From Umbilicaria muhlenbergii (lineage: Eukaryota; Ascomycota; Lecanoromycetes; Umbilicariales; Umbilicariaceae): a stretch of 64,000 nt of DNA. Positions 61,891-64,000 of the stretch are shown one piece after another. The notes beneath the pieces were generated by a model that made no database searches, was not told where the DNA came from, and saw only the letters and a list, made by a program, of their open reading frames with translations. Every line of letters starts with the position of its first letter. The stretch's first letter is position 1. A program made the position numbers and the translations under genes. Where the stretch lies: positions 1,816,820 to 1,880,819 of the forward strand of contig KK106983.1 of NCBI GenBank assembly GCA_000611775.1, read 5' to 3'.

Positions 61891-62580
61891 AAATCTCTTT
61901 ATTCTGTACACTTTACAAACTAATGATTTCTTCATAAGTTTTAATTTGCAATAGTTATGAATTAAAAAACTTTTAATTAATTATAAATATATTAGCATAT
62001 TGAATAACTATTGCGCTTTTATACTTATGATATAACTTTCAGTTTATAAGTTGTAGAGAAGAAGCTATTAAACAGTTTTATAATTTAAAGTTTTTTTATA
62101 ACTGTTGTTGTTAAAAGTTACATTGATTTCAAACTTTCAGTGATGAAAATTACAACATTAATAAACAGATTTTTAATGACTTTTTGAATAACTCAACAAC
62201 AACAACATATAAAAAGAAACTTTGTATAAGAAAACTCTTAAACAGCTTATTCTCTACAACTTATAAATTGAAAGTTATATCATAAGTATAAAAGCGCAAT
62301 AGTTATTTAATATGCTAATATATTTATAATTAGTTAAAAGTTTTTTAATTCATAACTATTGCAAATTAAAACTTATGAAGAAATCTTTAGTTTGTAAAGT
62401 GTACAGAATAAAGAGATTTAAAACTTTTCAATAAAAAGTTTCTTATTATTCATGAAGGTATAATAGTTATTTAAAGTGTAAGATTTGTATGAGCTCATTT
62501 ACTGCTCAGAGAGTGCTCTGAGCGCATAAAGTACTATTAACTAAAACCTTATTTTTGAGCGGGCTGTCAAATTGTGGATG
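61891..62580. repeat. Foldback (palindromic) repeat: inner part of R, spacer, full R (R2)
   Basis: The left arm (61891 to about 62085) is nearly the reverse complement of about 62218-62410, leaving a spacer of roughly 130 bp. The right arm continues as a full repeat R (62157-62580) ending GGGCTGTCAAATTGTGGATG, then TA at 62581-62582. It looks like a small inverted-repeat element whose left outer 130 bp is missing or diverged. Confidence 0.8.
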
Positions 62581-62639
62581 TAACTTCTTTATCAGGTGCA
62601 CAATGTCTGATAAGTATTAATAAGAGACATCATGTGAAG

Positions 62640-63480
62640 ATGTGAATTCATTGTCTTTTAAATGTCTTTTGTGTTATCTATTTAGATGACATCCTTATAT
62701 ACTCAGAATCATCAGTGCAACATTGAGAGCATGTTAAGTAAGTGTTAAACTAACTTTATTAATTTTAACTTTACATGAACTTTAAGAAGTATGAATTCTT
62801 TATTATTAAAATAAAATTCTTAAAGTTTATTATCATCACTAATGATGTAGTGATGAATTCATGATGAGTGAACATCATATGAGATTAATCAGTATTAAGA
62901 ACTTTTCAGGAAGTACAAGTCTTCTTAAGCTTTGTAAACTTTTATAGATGCTTCATTAAATATTATTCACAAGTTGCAGCCCTCTTAACAAACCTTATGA
63001 AAGATAACAAGAATGAAAAGAAGTTTAAGTTTTTTAAATTCTCAAATAACATAAAGAAGGTGTTTAACTGTCTTCATGAAGTCTTCATGAAAGTGCTCAT
63101 CCTGATTCACTTTAATTCAAAGTTATGAATACAGGTGAAAATTAATATGTTAATTATTAAACTCATTGACATCCTGTCTTAGTTATTAAATAATAAAGAA
63201 TGACATTTAATTGCATTTTAATTAAAAAAGTTGACTTCTTCAGAGATTTAATATAAAACTCATGATCAAGAGCTCCTTGTCATCATTATAATGTTTAAAC
63301 ACTGACATCACTACCTCAAAGGCAGTTGTCATATCATAAAAGTATTAACTGATCATAATAATTTATGAGAATTTATGAATATGAAGGAATTGAATGACAG
63401 ATAAGCTTAATGAGTAATGAAGCTCACTGCTTTTGATTTTAATATTTTACATCAGTTTGAAAAAATCAACCCTGCTGATG
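62640..63480 (+). mobile_element. Ty3/Gypsy fragment (fossil): reverse transcriptase to RNase H
   Basis: The plus-strand reading shows the YLDDILIYSESS box near 62670-62710, then VFLSFVNFYRCFIKYYS near 62920 and an RNase H-like part to about 63400. No ends are seen. It is heavily broken and old. Confidence 0.75.
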
Positions 63481-64000
63481 TGTTGTTGAGGTAATCAGAT
63501 TATAAAGATGTTGAAAAGATGAGTAAAATCATGAAGAAATTACTTTTAATGCTTTAAAGAAAGTTAATCACTCTTGCAAATGTATTCTTACTCAGATATG
63601 CCTTTATTGTGAGACAGTTGCTCACAGAGGTGAGAAGAATGATCAAGATTAAAAATCTTAAACTTTAAAAAAAATGCTGAAAAAGTGACAGTAAATTATT
63701 TACTCATGATGACTGTGATATTTTTTTCTATTTCTTCATTAAGTGTATGCAGTCTAAGACTATGACACTGTGTAGTTTACATATGTGAGGTATTTATTAC
63801 CTCAAGTCAACTTATTTTATCAATTTCTTTTGTGACTGTTATTGATGTCAGAATTGCACATTTTTAAATATTTCTTTTAACATCTTCTCACCTTACTTCC
63901 TGATTTTCATCCTCAACCTCTCTTAAAAACCACTTTCATGTAGTTATTTTTGTGTTTTAAAAATATTAAAGTATTTTCAATCTCTTCCTTTGTTCAAAGT
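63481..64000. other. AT-rich debris, nothing recognised
   Basis: The AT-rich, CpG-poor composition continues to the window's end. Gypsy-like coding may fade out here, but I cannot support a call. Confidence 0.45.

Noticed and set aside
48160-62580. A single autonomous transposon 14.4 kb long
   Set aside because: No transposase of a matching class lies between the R copies. The interior is a mixture of separate Gypsy relics and a satellite, so I report only the inverted pair.

Overview
The window looks like a piece of a filamentous ascomycete (Pezizomycotina) genome. Short GT-AG introns of roughly 50-150 bp interrupt most genes. The gene families are typical of that group: a DUF3433 membrane protein, a GH15-CBM20 glucoamylase, a HeLo-NACHT-ankyrin STAND protein, a PsiD-like decarboxylase and a small secreted protein. 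Mobile elements are concentrated in a mutated AT-rich block. No rRNA, CRISPR or convincing tRNA was seen.

Region 1 (about 1-29.2 kb) is ordinary GC-balanced gene space. It holds a DUF3433 membrane protein (-), a hotdog thioesterase (+), an atypical short-chain dehydrogenase (+), a secreted glucoamylase (-) and a GNAT acetyltransferase (+). These are followed by a decayed zinc alcohol dehydrogenase (-), an unknown two-exon gene with a DUF7587-like core (-), and a 1448-residue HeLo-NACHT-ankyrin-SPRY immune-type receptor (+, seven exons). A PsiD/phosphatidylserine-decarboxylase-like enzyme (-) converges on the receptor. Beyond it lie a small secreted effector-like protein (+), two decayed host genes (a dehydrogenase and a kinase) and a small membrane protein (-).

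Region 2 (about 29.27-37.60 kb) is one nested insertion. A MULE DNA transposon with about 82-bp inverted ends carries a FAR1/MULE-type transposase that is interrupted, as far as I can read, only by TGA codons. A 5.56-kb Ty1/Copia element has jumped into its left inverted end, leaving a clean AAATA target duplication. A decayed MYND-finger gene lies just beyond, at 38.2-39.1 kb.

Region 3 (about 39.2-64 kb) is AT-rich, CpG-poor and almost gene-free. It is filled with broken Ty3/Gypsy relics. Three features stand out: a near-perfect 13-bp minisatellite of about 397 units (48,584-53,743); a 423-bp repeat present as an inverted, TA-flanked pair 14.4 kb apart, one arm of which directly abuts the minisatellite; and a duplicated hairpin repeat at 39.35-39.8 kb whose two copies differ by base-pair-preserving changes.

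The genes do not form one obvious pathway. The strongest functional unit is the HeLo-NACHT-ankyrin-SPRY receptor. The contrast between a CpG-rich pristine minisatellite and its heavily mutated surroundings is the most unusual structural feature. Splice junctions and family names were read by eye from the sequence and from memory, without any database search.
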